DNA of 64,000 bases from Polaromonas sp. P2-4 (GCA_024703855.1 CP087965.1:4332001-4396000); one strand, 5' to 3'. Counted from the stretch's first letter, positions 39,777 through 51,909 are shown. The notes: generated from the sequence alone by a model not told the origin. Translations and numbers: made by a program.

Positions 39777-39913
39777 AGCAAAGAAGCGGGTACGACCGAA
39801 TGGTGTGAGTCGCTCGTGAAGTGTCCAATGCACTCCATTCCCGTTGCGCGCCTACCAGGGTAATTTCGAAGGCGGCAGCGCACGGGTCCACGGCCGAAAT
39901 TAAGGAGACAAAC

Positions 39914-41581
39914 ATGTCAGCTGTTATAGACGGATCAGGGCTTTCGGCCGACAGCGCCGGTTGGCTGGACAAGGAACGTACGATTGCCGGCCCGGGTTTC
40001 AACCGCTGGCTGGTGCCCCCTGCAGCATTGGCCATCCACCTGTGCATAGGCATGGCCTATGGCTTCTCGGTGTTCTGGCTGCCGCTGTCGAAGGCCGTCG
40101 GCTTGACTGCCGCACAGACCTGTCCCAAGGACATGAGCCTGCTGGCCGAACTGTTCGCATCGAACTGCGACTGGCGCATCTCCAGTCTGGGGTGGATGTA
40201 CACGCTGTTCTTCGTACTACTGGGCTCGTCGGCGGCGCTGTGGGGTGGCTGGCTGGAGCGGGCGGGTCCGCGCAAGGCCGGTGTGGTGTCGGCACTGTGC
40301 TGGTGTGGCGGCCTGCTGATCTCGGCCTTCGGCGTCTACACGCATCAACTCTGGCTGATGTGGCTGGGCTCCGGCGTCATCGGGGGCATCGGCCTCGGCT
40401 TGGGCTACATCTCGCCGGTGTCGACACTGATCAAGTGGTTCCCGGACAAGCGCGGTATGGCCACCGGCATGGCCATCATGGGTTTCGGCGGCGGTGCCAT
40501 GATCGGCTCACCGATGGCGGCCGAGCTGATGAAGGTCTTCGCGTCGTCTAGCAGCGTTGGCGTGATCCAGACTTTCCTCGTGATGGCGGCGATCTACTCC
40601 GTCTTCATGATGGGCGGCGCGCTGGGCTACCGCATTCCGCCCAGCGGCTGGAAGCCGGCCGGCTGGACCCTGCCGACGTCGCAAGCCAGCAACGCGATGA
40701 TCACGCAGCACCATGTGCACGTGAAGAAGGTCTGGGGCATTCCGCAGTTCTGGCTTGTCTGGATGGTGCTGTGCATGAACGTCAGCGCCGGCATCGGCGT
40801 GATCGGCATGTCCAGCCCGATGCTGCAGGAAGTGTTCGGCGGCAACCTGATCGGCGTGGCCAAGAAGTTCGGCGAGCTCGACAAGGCACAACTCGGTGCT
40901 ATCGCGGGTGTGGCCGCCGGCTTCACGGCGCTGCTGAGCCTGTTCAACATCGGCGGCCGGTTCGTCTGGGCCAGTGCTTCCGACAAGCTCGGACGAAAAC
41001 TCACCTATGTGATCTTCTTCATGCTCGGCGGCCTGCTCTATGCCAGTATCCCAGCCAGTGCGGCCGCGGGCAGCAAGCTGCTGTTCGTGGCCTCGTTCTG
41101 CATCATTCTCAGTATGTACGGCGGCGGATTCGCCACGGTGCCGGCCTACCTGGCCGACCTGTTCGGCACGCAGATGGTGGGCGCCATCCACGGCCGACTG
41201 CTCACCGCCTGGGCGACGGCCGGCATCATCGGGCCGGTGGTCGTGAACTACATGCGCGAATACCAACTAGGTCTGGGCATCCCACGCGAGCAGGTCTACA
41301 ACCAGACGATGTACATCCTGGTCGGCATGCTGGTGATTGGGTTGATCTGCAACTTGATGATTCGCCCGGTAGCCGACAAGTGGTTCATGACGCCGGCGGA
41401 GCTGGCTGAGGAGAAGCGCCTCGCCCATGACCGCGCCGTGGCGAATGATGTCGGCAGCGGCCCGGGCTCGGGCGGCAGGACGCCGAAGGTGCTCGTGGTG
41501 CTGGCCTGGGCAGCCGTAGGCATTCCGCTGGCCTGGGGCGTGTATCGCACCCTGCTGAGCGTGCTGAAGTTTTTCAACTGA
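39914..41581 (+). CDS. Oxalate/formate antiporter-type MFS transporter
   Basis: The product is 555 aa, with AAGGAG at 39902 before the ATG. Twelve or more hydrophobic helices, with IHLCIGMAYGFSVFWLPLSK at TM1, WMYTLFFVLLGSSAALWGGW, and the MFS loop ASASDKLGRKLTYVIFF. Long form of the OFA family with a C-terminal extra helix (VLVVLAWAAVGIPLAWGVYR). OxlT-like members exchange oxalate for formate or import these acids. It is followed by formate dehydrogenase genes after 139 bp, so formate or oxalate uptake for the enzyme is the likely job. Substrate is inferred from family and context. Confidence 0.88.
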   Translation: MSAVIDGSGLSADSAGWLDKERTIAGPGFNRWLVPPAALAIHLCIGMAYGFSVFWLPLSKAVGLTAAQTCPKDMSLLAELFASNCDWRISSLGWMYTLFFVLLGSSAALWGGWLERAGPRKAGVVSALCWCGGLLISAFGVYTHQLWLMWLGSGVIGGIGLGLGYISPVSTLIKWFPDKRGMATGMAIMGFGGGAMIGSPMAAELMKVFASSSSVGVIQTFLVMAAIYSVFMMGGALGYRIPPSGWKPAGWTLPTSQASNAMITQHHVHVKKVWGIPQFWLVWMVLCMNVSAGIGVIGMSSPMLQEVFGGNLIGVAKKFGELDKAQLGAIAGVAAGFTALLSLFNIGGRFVWASASDKLGRKLTYVIFFMLGGLLYASIPASAAAGSKLLFVASFCIILSMYGGGFATVPAYLADLFGTQMVGAIHGRLLTAWATAGIIGPVVVNYMREYQLGLGIPREQVYNQTMYILVGMLVIGLICNLMIRPVADKWFMTPAELAEEKRLAHDRAVANDVGSGPGSGGRTPKVLVVLAWAAVGIPLAWGVYRTLLSVLKFFN

Positions 41582-41720
41582 GAATCGGCCGAACCGATGC
41601 GGGGGTTGGCGTACGAAGGATCCCTTCGCCGCCCCCGCCCGACGGGGCGGAGCTGACGCCAGTACATGAGCACCGGATAAACAGGCGCGTTCTGAAGCGA
41701 CGCGAGTAACAGACAAGACA

Positions 41721-43424
<1,704 letters not shown>

Positions 43425-43440
43425 TCCCCAGGACACCCTC

Positions 43441-46274
43441 ATGAACGCAATTACCAAGAACGAAGCGGCGCAACTCGACGCACCGCTCATCAACTTCCTG
43501 CTCAACGGCCGCGACGTGTTGGGCCGTGCGACTGAAACCCTCATCGAGATCGCCAAGCGCGAAGGCGTGGAGATTCCGCACCTTTGTTACATGAAAGGGC
43601 TCGATGCCGTCGGCAACTGCCGCTCGTGCATGGTCGAGATCGCCGGCGAGCGTGTGCTGGCGCCCTCGTGCTGCCGCGCACCGACCGCCGGCATGAAGGT
43701 CAGCACCGACAGCGAGCGTGCGCTCAGGTCGCAGAAGCTGGTGCTGGAACTGCTGCTGTCCGACATGCCGGAGACGGCGTACACGCGTCACAACGAAGTC
43801 GACGCGTGGGCGCGCAAGCTCGGCGTCGGCAAACCGCGTTTCGAGGCGCGCGAACAGGTCGCGCACGACCTCTCGCACCCGGCCATTGCCGTGAACCTCG
43901 ACGCGTGCATCCAGTGCACCCGTTGCCTGCGCGCCTGCCGCGATGAACAGGTCAACGATGTGATCGGCCTCGCCTTCCGCGGTGACCAGGCGAAAATCGT
44001 CTTCGACATGGACGACGCCATGGGTGCGTCGACCTGCGTCGCCTGCGGCGAGTGCGTGCAGGCCTGCCCGACCGGCGCACTGATGCCGGCGCGTGAGGCG
44101 GCGCTCGCGGTGCCGGACAAGCAAGTGGCCTCGGTGTGCCCGTACTGCGGGGTCGGGTGCCAGCTGACTTACAAGGTCAAGGACGACAAGATTCTTTTGT
44201 GGAAGGCCGTGACGGCCCGGCCAACCACGGGCGGCTGTGCGTCAAGGGCCGCTACGGCTTCGACTACGCGCACCATCCGCAGCGCCTGACCAGGCCCCTG
44301 ATCCGCCGCGCCGGCGTGCCGAAAACCGGCGACTTCACGATGGACCCGGACCGGGTGATGGACGTGTTCCGCGAAGCCAGCTGGGAAGAAGCACTGGAAT
44401 TTGCCGGCGGCAAGCTGGCGGCCATCCGCGACCAGTACGGCAAAAAATCGCTGGCGGGCTTCGGCTCCGCCAAGGGCAGCAACGAGGAAGCCTACCTGTT
44501 CCAGAAGCTGGTGCGCACCGGCTTTGGCAGCAACAACGTGGACCATTGCACGCGCCTGTGCCACGCCTCGTCCGTCGTCGCCCTGCTCGAAGGCATCGGC
44601 TCGGGCGCAGTGTCGAATCCGGTGATGGACGTGACCAAGGCCGACGTGGTGGTCATCATCGGCGCCAACCCCACAGTAAACCACCCGGTCGCCGCCACCT
44701 GGATCAAGAACGCCGTGAAGAACGGAACCAAGCTGGTTGTGCTGGATCCGCGCCGCTCGGACCTGGCGCGCATGGCACACCGCTACCTGCAGTTCAAGCC
44801 CGACACCGATGTGCCGCTGCTCAACGCGATGATGAACGTCATCGTCACTGAAGGCCTGGTCGATGAGGCATTCATCGCCAGCCGCACCATCGGCTACGAA
44901 GAGCTGCGCAAGAACGTCGAGGGCTACAGCCCCGAGGCCATGGCGCCGATCTGCGGCATCGATGCCGACACCATCCGCTATGTCGCGCGGCTGTACGCCA
45001 CCTCCAAGGGTTCGATGATCCTGTGGGGCATGGGCGTGTCGCAGCACGTGCACGGCACCGACAACGCGCTGCCTGATCGCACTGGCGCTGATGACCGGGC
45101 AGATTGGCCGCCCCGGCACCGGCCTGCATCCGCTGCGCGGCCAGAACAATGTGCAAGGCGCCTCCGACGCGGGCCTGATCCCGATGATGTTCCCGGACTA
45201 CCAGCATGTGTCCAACCCGGCGGTGCGGGCCAGCTTCGAAAAAGCCTGGCAACTGCCCGCCGGCACGCTGGACGACAAGCCCGGCCTCACGGTGGTTGAG
45301 GTGATGCACGCGATCAAGAAGGGCGAGATTCGCGGCATGTACGTGATGGGCGAGAACCCCGCCATGTCCGACCCCGACGCCAACCATGCGCGCGAATCGC
45401 TCGCCGCGCTGGACCACCTGGTGGTGCAGGACATCTTTCTGACCGAAACCGCCTACCTGGCCGACGTGATCCTGCCGGCCAGCGCTTTCCCGGAAAAGGA
45501 CGGCAGCTTCACCAACACCGACCGGCTGGTGCAGATGGGCCGCAAGGCCATCAACCCGCCCGGCGATGCGCGGCAGGACCTGTGGATCATCCAGCAGATC
45601 GCCAAAAAGCTCGGGCTCGACTGGCAGTACGGCCATGTCAGCGAGGTGTTCGACGAGATGCGACACACCATGCCCAGCATAGGCGGCATCACCTGGGACC
45701 GGCTGGAGCGTGAACATGCGGTCACTTACCCGTGCCTGAAGGAAGGTGATCCCGGCCAGTCGGTGGTGTTCGTGGACACCTTCCCGCGCGACACCGGCCG
45801 CGCCCGCTTCGTGCCGGCCGACATCATCCCGGCCAACGAGCGCCCCGACGCCGAGTACCCGATGGTGTTGATCACCGGCCGCCAGCTCGAGCACTGGCAC
45901 ACCGGCAGCATGACGCGGCGCGCGACGGTGCTGGATGCGATAGAGCCCGATCCGGTGGCCCTGGTCCACCCGCTCGACCTCGCCGACCTGGGCGGCAAGC
46001 CGGGCGACGTCGTGACGATCAAATCGCGCCGCGGCGAAGTCTCGCTGTACGCACGAGCCGATGAAAGCTCACCGCGCGGCGCGGTGTTCGTGCCCTTTGC
46101 TACTACGAGGCGGCGATCAATAGGCTGACCAACGCGGCGCTCGATCCGTTCGCGAAGATCCCTGAGTTCAAGTACTGCGCCATCCGCGTCTCATTGGGCG
46201 GCGAGGCGCCGGCACAAGGCAGCTACGGCGGTGGCCAGGCGTTGCGCCGGGTGATGGAGACAACAGCGAACTGA
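43441..46274 (+). CDS. fdsA: NAD-dependent formate dehydrogenase alpha (Mo/W) subunit (three frameshifts)
   Basis: About 945 aa. N-terminal NuoG-like part: IPHLCYMKGLDAVGNCRSCM ([2Fe-2S]), ACIQCTRCLRACRDEQ and TCVACGECVQACPTGAL (4Fe-4S), then CPYCGVGCQLTY. The pterin-cofactor domain has HCTRLCHASSV with a Cys metal ligand, so no selenocysteine is used. Oxidises formate to CO2. Shifts: near 44203 (one T lost, restoring FVEGRDG), near 45068 (one GC lost, restoring NARCLIALALM) and near 46098 (one C lost, restoring PFAYYEAAINRL). No fdsD-like gene follows, unlike in fdsGBACD operons. Confidence 0.95.
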
Positions 46275-46556
46275 TCTCGCGTTTCGTCGGGGGCTCAAGC
46301 TACCGACGAGGCTGTGACCCGTTCCGCCCCATCCAGAAACAGTCAAGATGAGCCGCAATACAGTGCCCATATTGAACCTACCTCTTGCGACCTGTACCTT
46401 TGGTCAATCCGAGGTCGGCCAGTGCAGAACGGATTCCATTTTGGAGAACTTGATTGCTGTCAAGAGACTTTTCGGCGAAGCGTCGGACATTGAACTCACA
46501 TTCAAGCTGCACAGATCACGTTCAAGCGTGATGCGCAGTGACATGAGCGCTGCAAG
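46275..46556. other. Gap between fdsA and fdhD, no convincing gene
   Basis: About 280 bp. A 73-codon frame at 46348-46569 (MSRNTVPILNLPLATC) has no recognisable homology and does not resemble FdsD. The stretch looks less GC-rich than the flanking genes and may be a decayed or promoter-bearing region for fdhD. Confidence 0.5.
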
Positions 46557-47478
46557 ATGGGTACGCTGAGCGACGTATCACGGGCGACGCGGTCGCAGGA
46601 ACAAAGTGCGCGGCGTCTCCCGCGGCTGACGCAGACCTGCGTGCCGCTGACCTGTGAAGTCGAGGTGCTCGATGAATACGGCGAGACGCGCCGCATCCAT
46701 ATTCCCAACGAGCGCCCCCTTACCGTGTTCGTCGACAAGCGCGAACTCGTCACGCTGATGACGCTCGGCGCCGCACCCGAGCTGCTGGTGCTCGGCTATT
46801 TGCGCAACCAGCGACTGGTGTCGGCAGTCGACGAAGTGGCGTCCATCACCGTGGACTGGGACGTCTCGGCGGCGGCCGTAAAAACACACGGTGGCATCGA
46901 AGCCTTGGAGCATAAGACCGCGCACCGGGTGGTCACGACCGGCTGTGGCCAAGGCACCGTGTTCGGCGACCTGATGTCGCAGATTGATGAGGTGCAACTG
47001 CCGGCCGCCGCGCAGGCGCGCATTCGGCAGTCGACGCTGCACGCCATGCTTGAGGTGATGCGCCAGCGGGACAGCATTCACCGCAAGGCGGGATCGGTTC
47101 ACGGCTGCGCCCTGTTCCACAACAGCGAGCTGCTGATGGTCGTCGAGGACGTGGGCCGCCACAACGCAATCGACACCATCGCTGGCTGGATGTGGATGCA
47201 GGGTGACGGCTCCAGGCCGGTTTCAGGCGCCGATAAGACCTTCTACACGACGGGGCGGCTGACGAGCGAAATGGTGATGAAGGCCGCGCAGATGGGCGTG
47301 CCGATCATCGTTTCAGCGCAACGGCGTCACTCAGATGGGCCACGAGATGGCGACCCGGCTTGGCATGACCTTGTTTGGCCGTGCCGCCAACCGTCACTTT
47401 ATCTGCTACACCGGCGTCGAACGGTTCGACTCGGAGCCAGAGCCGAACCGCCCGCCTGGTCGGGTGGTGTCAGGGTAG
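46557..47478 (+). CDS. fdhD: Formate dehydrogenase accessory sulfurtransferase FdhD (frameshifted)
   Basis: About 307 aa: NERPLTVFVDKRELVTLMTL, VTTGCGQGTVFGDLM, GSVHGCALFHNSELLMVVED and VGRHNAIDTIAGW are family signatures. FdhD inserts sulfur at the Mo/W of formate dehydrogenase. The central loop has a single Cys (GCGQGT) where E. coli FdhD has CxxC. A shift near 47318 is repaired by one GC (AGCGCGC), restoring SARNGVTQMGHEMATRLG and the end at PGRVVSG. It lies in the fds block, about 280 bp after fdsA. Confidence 0.92.
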
Positions 47479-47737
47479 GCGCCAGGACCCCCGTGCATGA
47501 CCCTCAGGGATCAATGATTCGGGACAACCTCGAGACGACACGTCTGAAAGTTGACCTGCAGTCAAGCCGCTTTTGCGGCGACAGGTCTAAGGGGTAGTCG
47601 TACTTTCGGTGCATGTATGGACCGGTCTTGTGGCGTTCCGCTGGCCCATCGACCTATGCAAATCGTTTCATAACTGGTGAATCCCGATGCGCCTGAGGGC
47701 TTGGGAGCCTAGGCTACAGTCTCGCAAGACTTTTCTT
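47479..47737. other. Right edge region of the cbb-fds block, no gene
   Basis: About 260 bp between fdhD and tupB. No open frame, repeat or mobile-element end could be recognised. The change from the accessory block to the host-type tup operon should fall here. Confidence 0.5.
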
Positions 47738-48500
47738 ATGAACACTTTCTCAGACAGCGCCGTCACGGCCTTTTCGCTCATCACCGCGCTCGACCCGATG
47801 CTGGCCAGCATCGTCTTCCGATCGCTGGCGGTGAGCGCTTGCGCCTGCGTCATCGCCTGCAGTGCCGGCTTGCTGCTCGGTGCGTGGTTGGGGGTGTCGC
47901 TTCAGGGGCCGCGGCGCGGTGCTGGCCTTGCTTAACACCGCATTGGCCTTGCCGTCGGTGGTGGTCGGGTTGGTGGTGTATTTGCTGCTCTCGCGCACCG
48001 GGCCGCTGGGTTTTCTGGGCTGGTTGTTTTCTTTCAAGGCCATGGTGCTGGCGCAGGCCGTGCTGGTGCTGCCGGTCGTCACGGCGCTGGTGCGCCAGAC
48101 CATTGAAGATGCTGACCGCAGCCACGGCGAGCAGTTTCAGTCGCTGGGTGCGGGCCGCTTTGTGCGCAGCCTGATTTTGCTCTGGGACGAGCGCTACGCC
48201 TTGCTCACGGTGCTGATCGCCGCCTTTGGCCGCGCCATTTCCGAGGTGGGGGCGGTGATGGTGGTGGGCGGCAATATTGATGGTTTCACCCGTGTGATGA
48301 CGACGTCGATTGCGCTGGAGACCAGCAAGGGCGACTTGCCGCTGGCGCTGGCGCTGGGCATTATTTTGCTGGGCGTGGTGCTGCTGCTCAATGTCCTGAT
48401 TGCGCTGGTGCGGTACTGGCGCGAGCAACTCGACGACCAGTTGCCTGAACTGGTGGCTGGCATGGCCCCTCAGCTGAGCGCCAAAGGTGCGCAGCCATGA
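47738..48500 (+). CDS. tupB: Tungstate ABC transporter permease (frameshifted)
   Basis: About 254 aa with several hydrophobic helices: SLAVSACACVIACSAGLLLG, TALALPSVVVGLVVYLLLSR, MVLAQAVLVLPVVTALVRQT and the permease EAA-like loop GRAISEVGAVMVVGGNIDG. This is the short CysT-type permease of TupABC importers. A shift near 47918 is repaired by one GC (CGGCGCGCGGTG), restoring RRAVLALLNT. The stop overlaps the tupC start (ATGA). Confidence 0.92.
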
Positions 48501-49185
48501 CGCAACTCTTCAATTTGCAGTCGGCCACCGTGCAGTTTGGGCCGGTCAAGCGCTTACCGCTTGTACGCTGCGCGTCAAGGCCGGTGAAAGGCTGGCGCTG
48601 GTGGGTTCCAACGGCAGCGGTAAAAGTACCTTGCTGCGCACCCTGCATGGGCTCATCCGGCCGGTGTCGGGCAGCTTTCAGCAGGATGCCCTGGCGCGGC
48701 AGGCCATGCTGTTCCAGCGCCCCTACATGCTGCGCGCCAGTGTTTTGAACAACGTGGCTCTGGGCTTGTGGCTGGGCGGCTTGCCCTGGAAGCAGGCCAG
48801 AGAACAGGCATTGCAGGCGCTGGAGCGCGTCGGGCTGGCAGACCTGGCGGGGCGTAACGCCAAGACGCTGTCGGGCGGACAGCAGCAGCGCGTGGCTTTG
48901 GCTCGGGCCTGGGCGTGCAAGCCGCAGGTCTTGCTGCTCGATGAGCCCACGGCCAGCCTGGACCCGACGGCCAAGCGCGAGGTGGAGCGCCTGATGGCCG
49001 AGTTTTCTGACGCCGGCATGACCTTGATCTTCAGCAGCCACAACCTGGGCCAGGTCAAGCGCCTGGCCAGCCGCGTGATTTATCTGGAGCAGGGGCAACT
49101 GGTGGCCGATTTGCCGACAGATGCGTTTTTTAACGGGCCTCTGCCAGCGGCGGCCGCATTGTTTTTAAGAGGAGAACTGGCATGA
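48497..49185 (+). CDS. tupC: Tungstate ABC transporter ATP-binding protein (frameshifted)
   Basis: About 229 aa: Walker A GSNGSGKST, signature TLSGGQQQRVALARAW, Walker B VLLLDEPTASLDP and H-loop FSSHNLGQ. Powers tungstate import with TupA and TupB. A single-base shift near 48551 separates the first 18 codons (MTQLFNLQSATVQFG) from the rest. The stop overlaps the tupA start (ATGA). Confidence 0.92.
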
Positions 49186-50037
49186 ACGGTGGCAACATGA
49201 ATTATCGAATTTTTAAGGGATTTATGGCTCTAGCCCATATATCATGGGCGCTGACAGCTACTGTTTCGATAGCGCAAAGCAACTCCATCGTCATGGCGTC
49301 AACCACCTCGACCGAGCAGTCGGGGCTGTTTGGCCACCTGATGCCCGAGTTCAAAAAAGCCACGGGCATTGATGTGAAAGTAGTGGCCCTGGGCACCGGC
49401 CAGGCCATCGACATGGGCCGCCGTGGCGATGCCGACCTGCTGTTTGTGCACGACCAGGTGGCCGAAGAAAAGTGGTGGCTGAAGGCTTTGCCATCAAGCG
49501 CTTTCCGGTGATGTACAACGACTTCGTGCTGATTGGCCCGGCCGCTGACCCGGCCAAAATCAAAGGCAAGGACATTGTCGAGGCGCTGAAAAAACTCAAT
49601 GCCGCCAACGCCAATTTCATCTCGCGCGGCGACAAGAGCGGTACCCATGCGGCGGAGTTGCGCTACTGGAAAGCGGCCGGGGTTGATGCCCCTGCCGGAC
49701 CCCCCCATTTGCCAACTACAAAGCCTGCGGCTGCGGCATGGGGCCGGCGCTCAATATTGCGGCCAATGCGCCGGGTGGCGGCGCTTATGTGCTGGCAGAC
49801 CGCGGCACCTGGCTGTCGTTCAAGAACCGTGCAGACCTGGCTGTGCTGGTGGAGGGCGACACGCGCCTTTTTAACCAGTATGGCGTGATGGTGGTCAGCC
49901 CGGCCAAACATCCGCAGACCAAAGCGCTTGATGCGCAAAAGTTTGTGGACTGGGTGGTTTCACCCGCCGGGCAGGCCGTGATTGCCAGCTACAAGATAGG
50001 CGGCGAACAGCTGTTTTTCCCCGATGCCGCAAGATAA
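49182..50037 (+). CDS. tupA: Tungstate-binding periplasmic protein (two frameshifts)
   Basis: About 285 aa, AGGAGA before the ATG. The signal peptide covers residues 1-31 (MNYRIFKGFMALAHISWALT ending SIAQ), and its second half is encoded by an R1 repeat copy. The mature domain has VMASTTSTEQSGLFGHL, the oxyanion-site TTS, KVVALGTGQAIDMGRRGDAD and FISRGDKSGTH, as in TupA/WtpA-like receptors. Shifts near 49477 (one A) and 49705 (one C of a C run). Its TAA stop is the first three bases of an R3 repeat hairpin. With fds upstream, tungsten supply for formate dehydrogenase is plausible. Confidence 0.92.
49226..49273 (-). repeat. Dispersed repeat family R1, copy e, inside the tupA signal peptide
   Basis: GGCTCTAGCCCATATATCAT through CAGCTACTGTTTCGATAGC. 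It matches copy h (GGCTCTAGCCC, then CAGCTACTAAATTGATAGC) closely yet is translated in frame as signal-peptide codons. Confidence 0.75.
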
Positions 50038-50084
50038 AGGAAGCTCTGCACAACGCCACGCGGAGTTATGCAGAGCTTCCTAAA
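50035..50084. repeat. Repeat family R3, short hairpin copy
   Basis: TAAAGGAAGCTCTGCACAAC, an 11-base loop, then TTATGCAGAGCTTCCTAAA. It has the same ends as the 169-bp copy at 11586 without its interior. It contains the tupA stop codon and probably ends transcription of the tup operon. Confidence 0.8.
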
Positions 50085-50112
50085 GGCATGACAGCGTACT
50101 TATAATTTCGCC

Positions 50113-50493
50113 GTGTCTCATCGCCCATCATCCCGCCCGCCACTGTCTGTGTGGGCACGCCTGGCAGCTTTCTTAAGCTTTCTTGCCGTGCTGTCGGCGT
50201 TGCTGGCGCCGGTGTCCATGCTGGCCGAAGAGGTGCGCACCGGCAAGCTGGGTGGCCTTTGCAGTGCCAGCAAGACTTCTTCAGCCACCAACCTCGATGT
50301 CGGTGACGGCAGCGCAGCGCAAGCGGGCTTGCATTGCGACTGGTGTGCCTCGTTGGGGATGGCGCTGCCGCCGCTGCCTGTCTCTGCCATCCCCTGTTTT
50401 GCCGGCCACCAGGTTGTCGCGCTTGATTACCCGGCCAACATCGTTGCCACCGTAACCGGGTTGCCTTTCAGCCGCGGACCGCCGGCACTTTGA
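50113..50493 (+). CDS. DUF2946-type small secreted/membrane protein
   Basis: The product is 126 aa with a GTG start. An N-terminal hydrophobic segment (RLAAFLSFLAVLSALLAPVS) and a cysteine pair HCDWCASLG in the middle match DUF2946, short proteins found beside copper-handling genes. A TATAAT box ends only 6 bp before the GTG, so either the mRNA is nearly leaderless or translation starts later. It is followed after 86 bp by the YcnI-PCu(A)C fusion. Role in copper trafficking is an inference from context. Confidence 0.7.
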   Translation: MSHRPSSRPPLSVWARLAAFLSFLAVLSALLAPVSMLAEEVRTGKLGGLCSASKTSSATNLDVGDGSAAQAGLHCDWCASLGMALPPLPVSAIPCFAGHQVVALDYPANIVATVTGLPFSRGPPAL

Positions 50494-50579
50494 GCTGAAC
50501 CGCCTCAGCCGAGGCTTGTTACGTGCTGACTTGGCTGTCTGCACGTCTTTTGCTGTTCTTTTCAAGGTCTGGATAAATC

Positions 50580-51576
50580 ATGAAACTCTCAACTGCTACA
50601 AAAATAATAGCTGCTAGCGCAATGTGCATGCTGGCTGCACCCTCTTTTTCTCATATTGTTCTGGAGGGCAAGAGTGCTGCTGCCGGCAGCGCTTATAAAG
50701 CGGTTTTCCAGGTCGGTCACGGTTGCGGGGGCGCTGCCACCACCGGCCTGTCGGTACAGATTCCGGCAGGCCTCCAGGGTGCCAAGCCCTACCTCAAGGC
50801 AGGCTGGACGGTGTCTGCCAAGCTCGGCAAACTGGCCAAGCCTTATGACAGCAACGGCAAGCAGGTAACTGAAGAAGTGACCGTGGTGAGCTGGACTGCA
50901 GCCAGCAAAGAGGCGGCACTGCCAGACGGGAATTTGGACGAGTTCGTGCTGCGCGGCAAGTTGCCCGGAAACGGCCGGGCCGCTCTGGTTCAAGGTGCTG
51001 CAAACCTGCGAAAGCGGCAGCATTGACTGGAGCGAAGTCCCGGCCTCGGGCACCTCGGCCAAAGGCCTGAAATCACCGGCCGCTATGCTGGAAGTGACAG
51101 GCGCTGCGCAAGTGGCCGAGCTGACTGCGCCGGGTCAGCCGGTTCAGGTGACGAATGCCTGGGTGCGCGCCACGGTGCCAGGCCAGAAGGGCACCGGCGC
51201 TTTCATGAAGATCACGGCGAAAGAGGGCACGCGGCTGGTGGGCGTTTCCACGCCGGTGGCGGGGGTTGCCGAGGTGCATGAAATGAAAATGGAAAACGAC
51301 ATCATGAAAATGCGCGCACTGCCCGCGCTTGATCTGCCCGCTGGCAAAACCGTGGAACTCAAGTCCGGCGGCAACCACGTGATGCTGATGGACCTGAAGC
51401 AGCCCTTGGCGAAAGACAGCACGGTGCCGCTGACGCTGGTGTTCAAGAATGCCAAGGGCGTTGAAAGCAGAGTCGAACTCAAGGTACCCGTCAGTGTCGT
51501 GGCACCGGGTGCCAGCGCTGCGGCGGCCAAGGGTGCTGATAAAGCGAATAGCGGTCACGGCGAACACAAGCACTGA
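50580..51576 (+). CDS. YcnI-like (DUF1775) and PCu(A)C copper-chaperone fusion (frameshifted)
   Basis: About 331 aa. Signal peptide 1-24 (MKLSTATKIIAASAMCMLAA, PSFS), then a mature N-terminal His (HIVLEGKSAA) as in YcnI copper-binding brace proteins, GHGCGGAATTGLSVQIPAG and ESGSIDWSEVP. Without a stop it continues into PCu(A)C: VTNAWVRATVPGQKGTGAFM, then the Cu(I) motif H-x-M, Met and HVMLM (HEMKMENDIMKM; GGNHVMLMDL). The tail is GHGEHKH. One extra A near 50978 shifts the frame inside the YcnI part; the junction itself, near 51100, is in frame. Probable periplasmic copper delivery. Confidence 0.8.
50594..50637 (+). repeat. Dispersed repeat family R1, copy f, inside the YcnI signal peptide
   Basis: GCTACAAAAATAATAGCTGC then TAGCGCAATG, matching copy a (GCTACTATTTTGATAGCTGC). 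It is translated in frame as ATKIIAASAM, part of the signal peptide. The right end is weakly conserved. Confidence 0.65.
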
Positions 51577-51618
51577 ACGGCTCAACAGCAGTCCGGACGG
51601 CAAGGCCTGCCGGTATTT

Positions 51619-51842
51619 TCAAGAAGACCGTGTCAGGGCTGTTTTTTTGTTCCCGAGCTTTCGATAAACCGTCGCGCGACTGATGCCCAAAGAGCGCGGC
51701 TTTCATGACATTGCCTTTGGCATCACCCACGGCCTTGCGGATCAGGCTGATCTCCATGTCCTTGAGCGGCATGCAGGCGCAGGTCTGCTCTGGAATCATG
51801 TCGAAGGTGACGCGATGCTCGGGCCGTCGACCCATGGCCAAG
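51619..51842 (-). pseudogene. Fragment of a Fis-type regulator, duplicate of the 54213 gene's 3' end
   Basis: On the minus strand: MPLKDMEISLIRKAVGDAKG, NVMKAA, then (after a shift) ATVYRKLGNKKT and a stop. It parallels MPLKAMEISLIRKAVDDAKG in the gene at 54213 over about 115 bp at roughly nine bases in ten. Only the DNA-binding tail survives, so it is not functional as a regulator. Confidence 0.8.
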
Positions 51843-51843
51843 G

Positions 51844-51909
51844 TCAGCGGATGCAGAGGAGGTGAGGGGGCGCGGAGCCGTCGTAAGCCAGCAAGATTCG
51901 TTTGTACAG
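51844..51909 (-). pseudogene. Universal stress protein (UspA), N-terminal remnant
   Basis: YKRILLAYDGSAPPHLLCIR then a stop. YKRILLAYDGS is the standard opening of UspA proteins. The expected ATG is CTG here and the rest of the gene is missing. It lies between the Fis-type fragment and dodecin. Confidence 0.65.

Noticed and set aside
39776..39913. A sigma-54 promoter for the OFA carrier
   Set aside because: GCAC and TTGC elements are present but their spacing does not fit the GG-N10-GC rule, in keeping with the missing GAFTGA loop.
43441..46274. Possible selenocysteine (in-frame TGA) in formate dehydrogenase, given selD nearby
   Set aside because: The metal-ligand position reads RLCHASSV with a Cys codon; the breaks in the gene are ordinary frameshifts. 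No selA, selB or SECIS-like feature was seen.
46348..46569. A 73-codon frame as a candidate fdsD
   Set aside because: Sequence and predicted properties do not resemble FdsD, and it overlaps the fdhD start.
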